Below are positions 12,699 through 24,976 of a stretch of DNA of 64,000 nucleotides, one piece after another (the stretch's first letter is position 1; every line of letters starts with the position of its first letter). Origin of the DNA: Adineta steineri. Taxonomy: Eukaryota > Rotifera > Eurotatoria > Adinetida > Adinetidae. The notes under the pieces were generated by a model. That model did no database searches and was not told the DNA's origin. It saw nothing but the letters and a program-made list of their open reading frames with translations. The translations under genes were made by a program, and so were the position numbers. The DNA lies in contig CAJNOI010000035.1 in assembly GCA_905250115.1 (NCBI GenBank), forward strand, positions 186,001 through 250,000, given 5' to 3'.

Positions 12699-15600
12699 AT
12701 GAGTTCCCGCTATCCGGGATTCGGAAATAAAAATGATGATAACGAAAGTAAAGAAGATTTTGTTACAATTGGTACTCATTTCGATCCAGCTGAACCAACC
12801 AATAGTACTTCAATTTTAGCTACATTAGGTAAGTAATAATAAGGTATGAATCACAAAACAAATAGTCATAATTTTTCTTTTCTTCAGGCAGGAAAGCATC
12901 TAAACTTGCTGATTTATCGGCATCAAATTATGGTTATGATGGAAAACGTTTTCATGGTGCATTTACTGGTGGTTTTAATGCTGGTTATTACAATACAGTT
13001 GGATCAGTTGAAGGTTTGTTGACTATTTACTATGAGAAACTATCTATTTTTTTTAATATATTAACAGGATGGCGACCAAGTGAATTTAAATCATCTCGGA
13101 CAACACGAGCAGAGAAACGTAGTTTTGAACCAGAAGATTTTATGGATAAAGGAGTAAGAATTAGGAATAGATTAGACAAGATTATCGTGATCGTTTTTGT
13201 AGGATTTTGGTGAACATGGTATTAATCCAAAACAGATTAAAATTCGAAGTACATTTGATCAAAATGAAGCTTTAACACGTAGTACAACTAAACAACCATC
13301 TGGAACATCAAATCAACGAACTAATGAAGATTTAATACGAGATATAATTCAAATAAAAACGTGAATACAAATTCTTCTTTTTTTTGAACTTTTTTAATTA
13401 AGATTTTGTATAGATTATCTATCGGTAAAAAAATTCTAATGAGTATGGGTTGGAAACCAGGAGAAGGTGTTGGTGCTAAAATGTCTCGTAAACATCGACA
13501 CAAATTGAAATTATCTCTAACACAACAAACACCAAAAGATCGCTCTCCATCACCTCCACATTCAGAACAACAAGAATCAAGTACTACTAAAGTTTATGGT
13601 GTAGCAATGCCACCACCATCTTTTCAACACATGCTTACAAAAACATCACGTTTAGATGACGATGAAGATGATGAATATTTTGATAATCAACTTGTAAGAT
13701 TTTTATAATATTCAATAATCTCCGATGACTCGTTTTTTTTTGTAGTATGCTAATGTTAGTTTACCACCATTAGATTATGAAGTACATTTTCAATTACAAA
13801 AACATGAACATCATGGTATTGGTTATAAAGGACTTGAATCTCTGAATTTATTTGGTCATACTAATTTATTTGTTCAACCATCTGTCGAAAAACAAATTAA
13901 TAATGTTAAAATTCGTGGTCAGGTAATATCACTTTATAATTATTGTATTTCTTTGATTACAATTCTTTATTCTTTTTAGGCATTTGGTGTTGGTATTGAA
14001 GAAGATGAAGATGATAAAGATTTATTTGCTCAAGATGATCTCAAACAATATGATTATGAATTAACAACAGGAAATGATACAACAACAGATATTATGCGAC
14101 AAAAAACACAAGAAAATAATTTTATATTGAAATTTGTTCGTTATGAATCTATATCAATGCCTGTTGTTTATACGCCACCTGTGATACCACCAGATTTTCG
14201 AATTGGACATCGTTTTCCAAAATCAGCAATGCCACCACCACCAAATCCCTCGATGGAAACAACAACACATGAACCATCAAAACAACCATCAGTTCAACTT
14301 GATGCTAATACTCGTGGTCTTCTTCTTGGTGATCTTTCATTTCTTTCTCAACCACCACCAAATATAGTTGTTCCACCAACTGCTCCTCTTCTACCTCCTG
14401 TTCCTGCTCCTCCTCCACCACCATTGAAAGAAGAAGTAACAGCAACGCCAACTACATCGCTTGAATGGGATGTTGAAAAAGAACGCTCATCACACATAAC
14501 ACCTGTACCAACTAACAGTGCTCGAGCACAATTTCTAGAGGCAGTTAAAAATCGATTTACGCCATCATCCGATCAGGAACAAATGACTGAACGTCAATCG
14601 ATGGAAACTGCTTTTGAAGTAAATCAAACTTTATATATATATAAATATTGATTATAATACTTAATATTGTAGAATGATCTGAAGAAAGCTGCTTCATTGA
14701 AACTTTACGGTGATATAACTCGATCTACATCTGAATGGAAACCAAATCCATTATTATGCAAACGTATGAATATTCCAAATCCATATTCAGAGTGCGTTGA
14801 TACAAATAAAAAATTTTAATATTACTATATTGATCTATTTCAGTGATGCTTATGATGATTCAAAAGAATCAAAAAAATCTCGACGACAATTATGCTCGAA
14901 TCTTTTTGAACATCTTTTTACATCGTCAACTACAGAACCATCAACACCTATAGAACAATCTCATTCAGGTTTATCATCATCTTCATCATTGACGTCTAAT
15001 CCAAATGAAATAGTTATACCATCATTACAACCACCAAGAGCAACATCAACTATACCAGTTATACCACAAGCAAAACCTTCAGCACCTAAATTAGAATTTG
15101 CTCCTATTGAATCATTTGATCAAGTATTTAATTATTTGATTTAATTCAATTATCTATATCCTAGCATTTCTTTTAGGAAAATCAAGAACGTCCTCCATTG
15201 GACTTTTTCTCAGCAATTTTTGATAACCAAGATTCTGACGAAGACAATGTTGAGGAACAAGAAACTGAAGAAAAAAGGAATGATGATGTACCTAAATCGA
15301 TTAATACACAAAGCTCTATTACAATGCGACCAATATCGTTAGTCACACAACAAAGTAGTAATAATAATGAATCGGATAGTTCCGATTCCAGTATAGAAGA
15401 AATTGAAGCTTTATGTAAAGTCTACATCTTTTTTCTTATATCTATTATTTATCTTGTTGAAATATTAGATAAATCACCTCAAGTCTATGGACCAACAATT
15501 CCAAGTAATCTACCAAGTCGTGTTAAGACAGAAAATGATAATTCAAGTAAGCTATTTTCATTGATGTTTTTCTGCTATTTTTCTTTTTCTAGTATGGACA

Positions 15601-15761
15601 AAATTAGCTAATACTGATGCACAATTTGAAGAATTAAAGGAAAAGAAAAAGCATAAGAAAAAGAAGAAACATCATAAAAAGGTTTGATTTATTTCAATTG
15701 TAAATTAAACAATAATGTATCATTTCTTTTTCTTTTCTAGAATAAAAAACATCATCATTAG
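12699..15761 (+). CDS. GPATCH1: G-patch domain-containing protein 1, complete
   Basis: Nuclear G-patch protein associated with the spliceosome. Thirteen exons in phase give 806 codons: 12699-12828, 12888-13013, 13068-13153, 13203-13360, 13414-13693, 13746-13922, 13980-14618, 14673-14791, 14844-15123, 15177-15414, 15469-15546, 15593-15681, 15741-15761. Family marks in order: the N-terminal [20 protein letters not shown] block and EDFMDKGDFGEHGI; the G-patch core [27 protein letters not shown] with an acidic stretch; a Pro-rich linker; [30 protein letters not shown]; and a Lys/His-rich tail ending in KKHHH. The intron between 13153 and 13203 is only 49 bp. Start chosen at the ATG 12699, whose MSSRYPG leads directly into the conserved [12 protein letters not shown] segment. 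Confidence 0.94.
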
Positions 15762-17389
15762 AATACATTTGTTTTGTAAATATTCTATATAAAAATAAAT
15801 AAAACGAGAACTTTCAATTTCTAATATGATCAGTTGAATCATTAACACTTGTTTTTATTATTTAATTTATAGACATGATATTTAATAGAATGTAAGGTGT
15901 CGAATGTCAGGAAATAACAAATCAAATGTTGGTTGTTATCTTCTTCGTAACAATTTGAATCAAAATAAAAGACTGTTCTATTATTCATTCTCTCTGTAAT
16001 AATTAGAAGAATTTTATATTTAGCTTGATATATTCATTTTCATTGTATAAATGTTTGCTTTGACGAAAACAATGACGACTTCTATCTGAAATACTATAGT
16101 TTGATGCTATGTTTTACGAATATTTTAGGAAGATAAGAATCATTCTAAGTATTAGAATGTTTAAAGTTCATATTCTATGCAAACATAAAGAAACACTAGT
16201 TTAGTATAACTTTCCAAGCATTGATTTTTTATGTATTGTGATCGATATACAAGACTTACGAAAAATGGATCGTGCATAGTTCCTTTTAATAAAGTATTTA
16301 ATTTCAAAGGTTCTTACAAGTTTTGATGATCTGGATGCTGGTTATTGTAGAAAATGGGTGTGGTTGTGCGTGGGTTCGTCTTATAATCATTCCACGCTCA
16401 CACTCAAGAATTAATAAACATTTAAAATCTCAGTGAACAAAATTTCATTCAAAATTAATTTTTCTTCAAATAAATATTCGATTTAAAAATAAAAAAATTC
16501 CAATATCATTTTGTTAAAAGAAGAAATTTCCAAATAAAATATCAAATTCCATTCTTCACTCAAATATCAAAGAAAGTCTTTTGTCCTCTCTTCTATTCAC
16601 ATATTTTCTTTTTAAATAAATGAATAAATTGAATATTCAATGTCAAAAGACATGTCACGTCTTAATATTCAATAAAATATGATCATCCGAAAAAGTATCT
16701 TTATTGAAGAAGAGAAAGAGAAAAACAATAGGTAGAGAGAGAATGAAAGATGAAAAGATATATGAAAATACATATATATAACACACACAGATAACGACAG
16801 CTATGTATGTGTGTATGCGTTGGATAAAACTACAACAGAAAGGGAAAAACACCATGACACACTGTTAAGTAATATGGATTATTCCTTTATCACACTCTGT
16901 TAGAAGATATAGATCATTCCATTATCTGACAAGACATTTGACGGAATAGGTGAGGGTGTGAAATGATACAAGTAGCGACACTCATACCTATACTCTTCTC
17001 ACACTATAACAACAAGAGATTGATAGATGATCTAAATTATTATAACAGTTACTGTTTGCTTAATCATATTTAGCTAAACTAGTGAACCTACATAATTTGT
17101 CGACACGTTTTCTACGATGGACAAGAGAACAACACAATCTTTTCAGCGTCCGAAAAATACAAAAAATTTGCAACACATTTTATTTTAATGTACGAGCCCC
17201 AAAAAATCCTCTACATAATCTCTTTCTTCCGAGGAAGAAAACAAATCAACACTTTGAAATAGAAGAAAAAACAATGGAACCTCTCTACTTTAAAATCAAC
17301 TTCACTACTATCACACTATCAAATAACTGTCTCAATGTTTTTTCTCTTGAGACGATTATATACATTTAATCATTCATAATTCATTTCAG
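15762..17389. other. 1.6-kb intergenic region upstream of the ART-MORN gene
   Basis: No convincing gene. It contains a G/T-rich stretch facing a C/A-rich one at about 16360-16400 (GTGTGGTTGTGCGTGGG against CCACGCTCACACTC), a GA/CA-rich microsatellite at about 16705-16810, and two diverged direct copies of a TATGGATTATTCC / TAGATCATTCC motif near 16872 and 16908. The ORF at 17082-17369 has no recognisable content. The sequence just before 17390 ends in TTTCAG, so a non-coding or short coding upstream exon of the next gene may lie here. Confidence 0.55.
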
Positions 17390-20300
17390 ATGCATCGTTT
17401 TACCGATATCGAATCAACGTCAAAACGACTACCACCTGTCTCTGGCTACTTGACTCATCAACTAGTATCTCTATCAAAAGCTCTTGAACCGATCCACTCC
17501 ATAATCGATCGATTGGATCATTTTAGCGAAATCGCAAAAACCGAATGTCATTTTCCTTCCGAACATGGACTTACTCGTGACGAGTCAGCTGCTGTCTATC
17601 TTTATACCATGGAATGGGGACAAAACAGTTTCTATCGAGTAATTAATCGTGCACTACGTGCTGAAGATCAGTTGTTATTAAAACCTTGGTGTGCTTACCT
17701 TAAACTATTCGATGTAGCAGTACAAAAGTTACCAACTATTCGAAAAAATCTATGGCGTGGTGCTTCGAAAGATGTAACCAGAAACTTTAAGAAAGGCGAC
17801 GAATTTATATGGAGGTCCATCAGTTCATGTTCGACTTCTGTTAATATTATCAAGGACTTTCTTGGACCAGATTCAACCTTATTCTTAATTGAAGCAATGA
17901 ATGGAAAAGATGTTTCGAGTTGTACCAACTATCCAACTGAAGATGAAGTCATTCTTTGTCCAGGTACAAGATTTCGTGTTGCTAGTGATCCTTTAGATCA
18001 ACCACCAATGCATTTAATCCATTTGCAAGAAATTACTAATAATGACCAAGGATCACTGCCAACAGCTCTTAAAACGATGACTATGACATCAAAAACTGCA
18101 TCTACCCACACACTTTCTAATGTTCAAGCTTCACTGATACATATTTATACTGATCAATTGGGTAACAGATACGAAGGAGAAATGAAAGGAGAGAAAAAAC
18201 ACGGTAAAGGTCAAATGGATTATGCAGACGGCGGTAAATATATAGGTACGTTGTAAGACACAAGTAATAGGATTATCAATCATTTTATCATTTAAAACCA
18301 ATTAATGTGACGTTTCGTTCGGCCAACGCACATCATCACACGTATACGTGACAAAAAACGTTAGATAGTATATATACTAGTTCATCTCTGTTTTTTCATA
18401 ACATTCCAATGCAGATGACTGATCTTTCTCTTTCACTTATCCGTGTCTAATGATGCGCTTAGATAACAAGAAACGTCACCTTTATTGTCCTTATATAATG
18501 AAATGATTGATACTCCTATAAGTTGCGACTTATCATTATTCAAATTCATACTATCAAATCATGCACACAGGTATGTGGGTCGAAGGAAAAAGAACAGGTC
18601 ACGGTGTCTACATTAATGTTAATGGTGATCGATACGAAGGACAATTCAAAGACAGCAAGAAGCACGGAAAAGGGAAAATAGAATTTGCTAGTGGTGATAA
18701 ATACTCAGGTGATTGGATCGACGACAAAATAACAGGTCAAGGTGACTACATTTATACTAATGGTGATCGATACAAAGGACAATTCAAAGATAACAACTTC
18801 CATGGAAAAGGTAAAATAGATTTTGCTAGTGGTGATAAATACACAGGCGATTATATCGACGACAATAGAGCAGGTCAAGGTGTTTACATTTATGCTAATG
18901 GTGATCGATATGAGGGACAATTCAAAGACAACAAGATGCATGGAAAAGGTAAAATGATATGGGGATCAGCAACTCAATGGGCAGGCGACATGTACGAGGG
19001 TGATTGGATTGATGACAGCAAGACAGGTCGAGGTGTCTACATTTATGCTAATGGTGGTCGATACGAGGGACAATTTAAAGACAACAACATGCATGGAACA
19101 GGTAAAATAGATTATATTAATGGTGATAAATACTCAGGTGATTGGATCGTCGGCAAGAAAATAGGTCAAGGTATCTTCACTAATGCTAATGATGATCGAT
19201 ATGAAGGACAATTCAAAGACGACAAGCGGCATGGAAAAGGTAAAATAGATTTTGCTAGTGGTGATAAATACACAGGTGATTGGATCGACCACAAAATAAC
19301 AGGACACGGTGTCTACATTTATGCTACTGGTGATCGATACGAAGGACAATTCAAAGACAACAACATGCATGGAAAAGGTAAAATAGATTATGTTAATGGT
19401 AATAAATACACAGGTGATTGGATCGACGACAACATAACAGGTCAAGGTGTCTACATTTATGCTAATGGTGATCGATATGAAGGACAATTCAAAAACAACA
19501 ACATGCATGGCACAGGTAAAATAGACTTTGCTAGTGGTGGTAAATACTCAGGTGATTGGATAGACGAGAACATGGCAGGTCAAGGTGTCTACATTTATAC
19601 TAATGGTGATCGATACGAAGGACAATTCCAAAACAGCAAGAAGCATGGGAAAGGTAAAATGGATTATGCTACCGGTGACAGATACTCAGGAGACTGGATC
19701 AACGGCAAGAAAACAGGTCAAGGTATCTTCAGTTTTGCTAATCGTGATCGATACGAAGGACAATTCAAAGACGACAAGCGGCATGGGAAAGGTAAAATAG
19801 ATTATGCTAACGGTGACAGATACTCAGGTGACTGGATCGTCGCCAAGAAAACAGGACAAGGTGTCTATATCTATGCCAATGGTAATCAATACGAAGGACA
19901 ATTCAAAGACAACAACTTCCATGGAACAGGTGAAATAGATTTCGCTAATGGTGGTAAATACTCAGGTGGTTGGATCGACAACAATATAACAGGACAAGGT
20001 GTCTATATTTATGCTAACGGTGATCGATACGAAGGACAATTCAAAGACAACAACTTCCATGGAACAGGTAAAATAGATTATGTTAATGGTGACAAATACT
20101 CAGGTGATTGGGTCGTCGGCAAAAAAACAGGTCAAGGTATCTTCATTTATGCTAATGGTAATCGATACGAGGGACAATTCAAAGACAACAACATGCATGG
20201 AACAGGTAAAATAGATTATGTTAATGGCAATAAATACTCAGGTGATTGGATCAACGGCAAGCAAGCAGGACAAGGTATCTTCATTTATGTTAATGGTGAT

Positions 20301-21668
20301 CGATACGAAGGACAATTCAAAAACAACAACATGCATGGAACAGGTAAAATAGATTATCTTAGTGGTGATAAATGCACTGGTGACTGGATCAACGGGAAGA
20401 AAACAGGTCAAGGTGTCTTCATTTATGTTAATGGTGATCGATATGAAGGACAATTTAAAGACGACAAGCGGCATGGGAAAGGTAAAATAGATTTTGGTAC
20501 TGGTGATAAATACACAGGTGATTGGATGGACGACAAAATAACAGGACAAGGTGTCGGTATTTATGCTAATGGTGATCGATACGAAGGACAGTTCAAAGAC
20601 AACATCTTCCATGGAAAAGGTAAAATAGGTTATGCTAATGGTGATAAATACTTAGGTGATTGGATCGTCGGCAACAAAACAGGTCAAGGGGTCTTCATTG
20701 ATGCGAACGGTGATCGATACGAAGGACAATTTAAAGACAACAACTTTCATGGAACAGGTAAAATAGATTTTACTAGTCGTAGTAAATACTCGGGTGATTG
20801 GGTCGTCGGCAACAAAACAGGTCAAGGTGTCTTCATTTATGCTAATGGTGATCGGTACGAGGGACAATTCAAGGATAACAACATGCATGGAAAAGGTAAA
20901 ATGATCTGGGGGCGGAAAACTCAATGTGCAGGCGACATGTACGAGGGTGATTGGATTGAAGACAGTAAAACAGGTCAAGGTGTCTACATTTATGCTAATG
21001 GTGATCGATATGAAGGACAATTCAAAGACAACAACATGCATGGAAAAGGTAAAATAGATTATGTTAATAGTGATAAATACACTGGTGATTGGATCGTCGG
21101 CAAGAAAACAGGTGAAGGTGCCTTCATTTATGCTAATGGTGATCGATACGAAGGACAATTCAGAGACAACAACTTCCATGGAAAAGGTAAAATAGATTTT
21201 GCTAATGGCAATAAATACTCAGGTGATTGGATCAACGGGAAGAAAACAGGTCAAGGTGTCTTCGTTGGTGCGAATGGTGATCGCTATGACGGACAGTTCA
21301 AAGACAACAACTTCCATGGAGCAGGTAAAATAGATTTTGCTAGTCGTAGTAAATACTCAGGTGATTGGATGGTCGGCATGAAAACAGGTCAAGGTGTCTT
21401 CATTTATGCTAATGGTGATCGGTACGAAGGGCAATTCAAGGATAACAACTTCCATGGAAAAGGTAAAATAGATTATGTTAATGGTAATCAATACTCAGGT
21501 GATTGGGTCGATGACAATAGAGCAGGTCAAGGTGTTTTCATTTATGCTAATGGTGATCGATACGAAGGACAGTTCAAAGACAACAACATGTATGAAAAAG
21601 GTAGAATGGTATATGCCAATGGTGTGGTGAACGAGATAGTTTGGCCCAGTGGTAGCTTTAACGGCTAG
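17390..21668 (+). CDS. Mono-ADP-ribosyltransferase (ART) fused to about 45 MORN repeats
   Basis: Two exons, 17390-18245 and 18571-21668, join in phase to 1317 codons. Residues about 50-225 form an arginine-type ADP-ribosyltransferase of the R-S-E class: LTRDESAAVYLYTMEWG, then LWRG with Arg123, the STS motif at residues 148-150, and E-x-E as Glu184-Asp-Glu186. Such enzymes move ADP-ribose from NAD onto protein side chains. The rest is MORN repeats of 23 residues: one in exon 1, one split by the 325-bp intron, then 43 more and a degenerate end (WPSGSFNG). The units alternate strictly between DRYEGQF and KYSGDW types. MORN arrays bind membranes or scaffold complexes, so membrane targeting of the ART is a fair inference. 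No signal peptide. The ATG at 17390 directly follows TTTCAG, so the true start may lie upstream. An AATAAA lies at about 21763. Confidence 0.88.
18164..21621 (+). repeat. Coding tandem repeat: MORN array, 69-bp units in 138-bp pairs
   Basis: DNA-level tandem repeat that encodes the MORN region, interrupted once by the intron 18246-18570. The unit is 69 bp, and two unit types alternate to make a 138-bp period. Two units are longer (28 residues): the one with MIWGSATQWAG near 18950-18990 and the one with MIWGRKTQCAG near 20895-20935. They lie exactly 28 units apart. The array makes long antisense ORFs, which are shadows. Confidence 0.93.
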
Positions 21669-23283
21669 TTGTCTTTAGTGACATATTTTTCGCACATATG
21701 TTTCGAAGTTTTTTATATGAACTGATTTACTTTGTGTTGTAATTACATAAACATGTCTTTTAAATAAAGCAATATTTTTTGATAATTGATAGTTTTGCTG
21801 GGGGTTCTGGGACTTGTTGTACGTGTATTGATTGTTCGCATGGGTCATTAGAACAAAATTAGACTATCAGAAGAATGTTTGTTGCATCTTTGGATGGTAA
21901 AAAAATAAGAATTCTATAATAATAGATCAATACATATTGCGCAGTAGCACTAGATATACAAGTGAAATAATAACTTCTATATAGATATTCACTGCTGTTT
22001 TAAATAAGTATTAGAATTGAATCATCATCTCAAGTCTGTGTAAAAGTGATCTACACGCAGGTCGCACTGATAATGTAAAGATATATCAGAATTCGTTTTG
22101 TCACTGTAGGTCTTTTTGAAACATAAAGAATATGCTGCCAATTAGGTATATGGAAACACATTATATGATAATTTAATTAGGTGAGTATTTGGCAATTGGA
22201 TGTAGTTCATCTCTGATGTTTTTAGCTCATATACTTAGAATACGAAACAGTTTATATGAAACTGAATTGCAGAAATAAATATCGATCGTCTGACATCCAA
22301 GAAATAAAAGTGCCAAAATAGTAATTCATGTCTCTAACAAGGATCAACAACAAAGATTGACACTACCAAATTATAACAGAATATAAGGCATTATAAATGA
22401 TTAACTCGATTTTCAATCGATTTTCTACTGCTTTTTCCATTTTTTAGACAATTGTTCGTAATAGCATTTCTTTTATGGCTGTGTTTAATTTATATTGAGA
22501 GTTAACGCATATTCTTGTAGTGAAGTCTTCCCGTAACTAAATTACATTCATTGATAGTGAGCGATTTAAATAACACAGTACGTACGAAAACATGTACTTC
22601 ATCGTGTAAACTGCAATACACCAACCAATGTGCTTTGTATACATATATTATTAATATCGGCGATGATTTCGTGACAGATTACATTACTGAAACTCATAGA
22701 ATTTTTGCAATTCACGATTTGAATGATGTCGACGATAATTATGAACAAAAAATAGCGATCATACCGAGCTTTAATCGGTGATCTTGAGGGTGTTTGGTAT
22801 GGGTGCGAGTGTGATATAAATATGATACCCACAAACGATTTAGATCAACTCATCTTTTGAATTAGTGTCACCTATATTTTGACAGTATATCAATTTGACT
22901 GCATTTCAGTATAATTACAAATGTTGAGAAATCTCTGAAAACCTGAAAATCATGATTTCGGCATCGAGCCTCACAGCGCATTTCGAAGTCAAATGAAACT
23001 TGAATACCATCTAGTTTTCTATGCATTATACACTCAATCAATACAAACGATTTGATAGAAAGAAAAGCTTTTTTCTCAAGAATTAATTTAATACAAATAG
23101 ATTTTTCTTATAATGATTTATTTCCAAAAAAAAACAAATTTTGTTATTCAACATCATTAGATAGTTTTTATATTGATTAAAAAATAAACGCGCTTTATTT
23201 CAAACATCAAAATAGTCAGGAAACGAGCAGCCGTAAGTTAACAAATAATTAAAGTATAAAAAAAACGTACATCAAGTAATCTA
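21669..23283. other. 1.6-kb intergenic region
   Basis: 3' UTR of the ART-MORN gene, then AT-rich sequence with no gene I can support. A short G-rich motif (GGGTGTTTGGTATGGGTGCGAG) is followed by an imperfect inverse (TATGATACCCACAAAC) near 22788-22835. The ORFs here are short and carry no conserved pattern. Confidence 0.5.
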
Positions 23284-24943
23284 ATGGAATCATCTAATAA
23301 AATTTATCATAATATTCCGAATCCATTTGAACGACGTCAGTTTGCTTTTCAAGTTCTACCGGAAGAAAAAGATCCAATGAGTCGTGCAACAAAATATTCA
23401 TTTATCATGCCTACATTAAAAGTTCGTCTTCAACAATTGATAACTACACGTTTATGGGAATATATTATGTTTATTCTATCGATTTGGTCATTTATTCCAT
23501 TATTAATTGGAAATAAAATACCTGAAATGAGAATATTTTTTGAATTAACATACGAAATTAATAAAGGTTTGCAACATTTTCTTCTAATACAAAATCATCG
23601 ATAAAATTTTTAACTTCTAGCGGCATTATTTATTGAAGTATTTTGTAAATTATATGCTGATTGGCGTTGGTTTTTTTATGATATATGGAATTTCTATGAT
23701 CTGACTTGTGTAATTCTCAATTCTCCAGTTAGGACAAATTTCTTTCTACTAAAATAATTCTCTCTTCTTTGATTTTTATTAGTTTATCTACAATCTCTTT
23801 CTATCTGATTATCTTGGTATACCACAAACGAATAGTATTCAACGACTTTTTCGTACATTACATGCTATTCGTTTAATACGTATTCATTCTCTATTACGTT
23901 TTGTTGTTGAAATAATTTTCATTGCTCTATCGAACATTTATAATACATTATTATTAGAATTTGTTATTGTAACAGTTTTTGCATTACTTTCAATAGCTTT
24001 TGAAGGTGATACATCTTTTTGGGATTCAAATATGTATGAACCATATGAAAATTATACTGAAGCTCTTTATTCATATTATATGTGTATTACATTAGAAGGT
24101 GTTAATGAAGTAGCTGAACAAATTTTAGATTTACATTCACCAAAATTTACTACTGTTGTTGGATTAATTTTTTATATATTTGCTGCTATAGTCACATATA
24201 GTGTAGGACAACTTCTTGCAGGTAATAGATATTTTAAGAGGACCTATCTCTTTTTATCTCTGTATTTTTCATGTTAGCTGTTATTGCTACACATCTTGGT
24301 AAAGCAATGGATCAAATAACGCGTGATAAAACTTCGATAACTGAAAATAATTACAATACGAAACTTATTGGTTTACAACATCCAACAATTAAGGAAAGAA
24401 CGATAACAAAACCTCGTTGTATAACTAGTGATGAAATTCATAACTTTTCTCAATTAAAACCGGATGATCTTGCATTATTAATAATACTCTTTCAAATTGT
24501 CGATAAAAATATATCTGAATATGATCATATTTTATATGATATTCGTTGTATTGGTGAATATATTGCAGAATTTAATCAGAAAAATCTTATTTCTGCTTCA
24601 TCAAGTTATCTACAACAGCGATTAACAATAATCACGGATACTCTAAGTACTATAGAAAAAATTAGAAAGAAGTTTCTTGATGTTTTTTATAATAGAAAAA
24701 ATTTTACAACATTTAACCGATCAAGATGAATTATTGAGTCCATTGGGTGAATTTCTTTTAAATGAAACACAAAAATATCACAATAAACAAAATGATATAC
24801 ATAACATATTGAAATCAATTGAAGAGGAAATAATAAAAATTGAAAATAGACTTCAAAATAATTCTTCAAATATAGAACAAAATCAACGACATCTTCTTAT
24901 AATCGATCGATTTAAAGAAAAATTCTATAGAAAAAATCAATGA
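23284..24943 (+). CDS. Six-transmembrane voltage-gated-like cation channel (CatSper-like)
   Basis: Five exons join in phase to 481 codons: 23284-23566, 23621-23727, 23783-24221, 24278-24646, 24696-24943. Hydrophobic segments fit S1-S6 of one ion-channel repeat. S4 carries spaced arginines (RLFRTLHAIRLIRIHSLLR). A pore-loop-like stretch YYMCITLEGVNEV precedes the last helix (VGLIFYIFAAIVTYSVGQLL). One acidic pore residue within a T-L-E-G motif recalls the T-x-D/E-x-W filter of the CatSper and calcium-channel group, but the Trp is missing. The C-terminal 200 residues are rich in Glu/Lys/Gln and look like coiled coil, as in small CatSper subunits. The last intron (24647-24695, GTACTA donor) is the only 49-bp choice that keeps frame. 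It ends 33 bp from the convergent LMBRD1. The family is solid; the CatSper label is tentative. Confidence 0.65.
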
Positions 24944-24976
24944 TTGATATTAGGAAAAAAAACGAAAAGAAAGTTT

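Noticed and set aside
18705..21179. Long minus-strand open frames opposite the MORN array
   Set aside because: They are periodic shadows of the 69-bp coding repeat (Val/Ile/Thr-rich, repeating every 23 residues) and have no independent start or intron structure.
18164..21621. Regular tandem repeats that could suggest a CRISPR array or satellite
   Set aside because: The unit is coding throughout, with MORN consensus and no variable spacers.
24661..24695. 24-bp intron (GTTTCTTGATG...ATAATAG) in the channel gene
   Set aside because: It breaks frame and is too short. The 49-bp intron 24647-24695 keeps phase.
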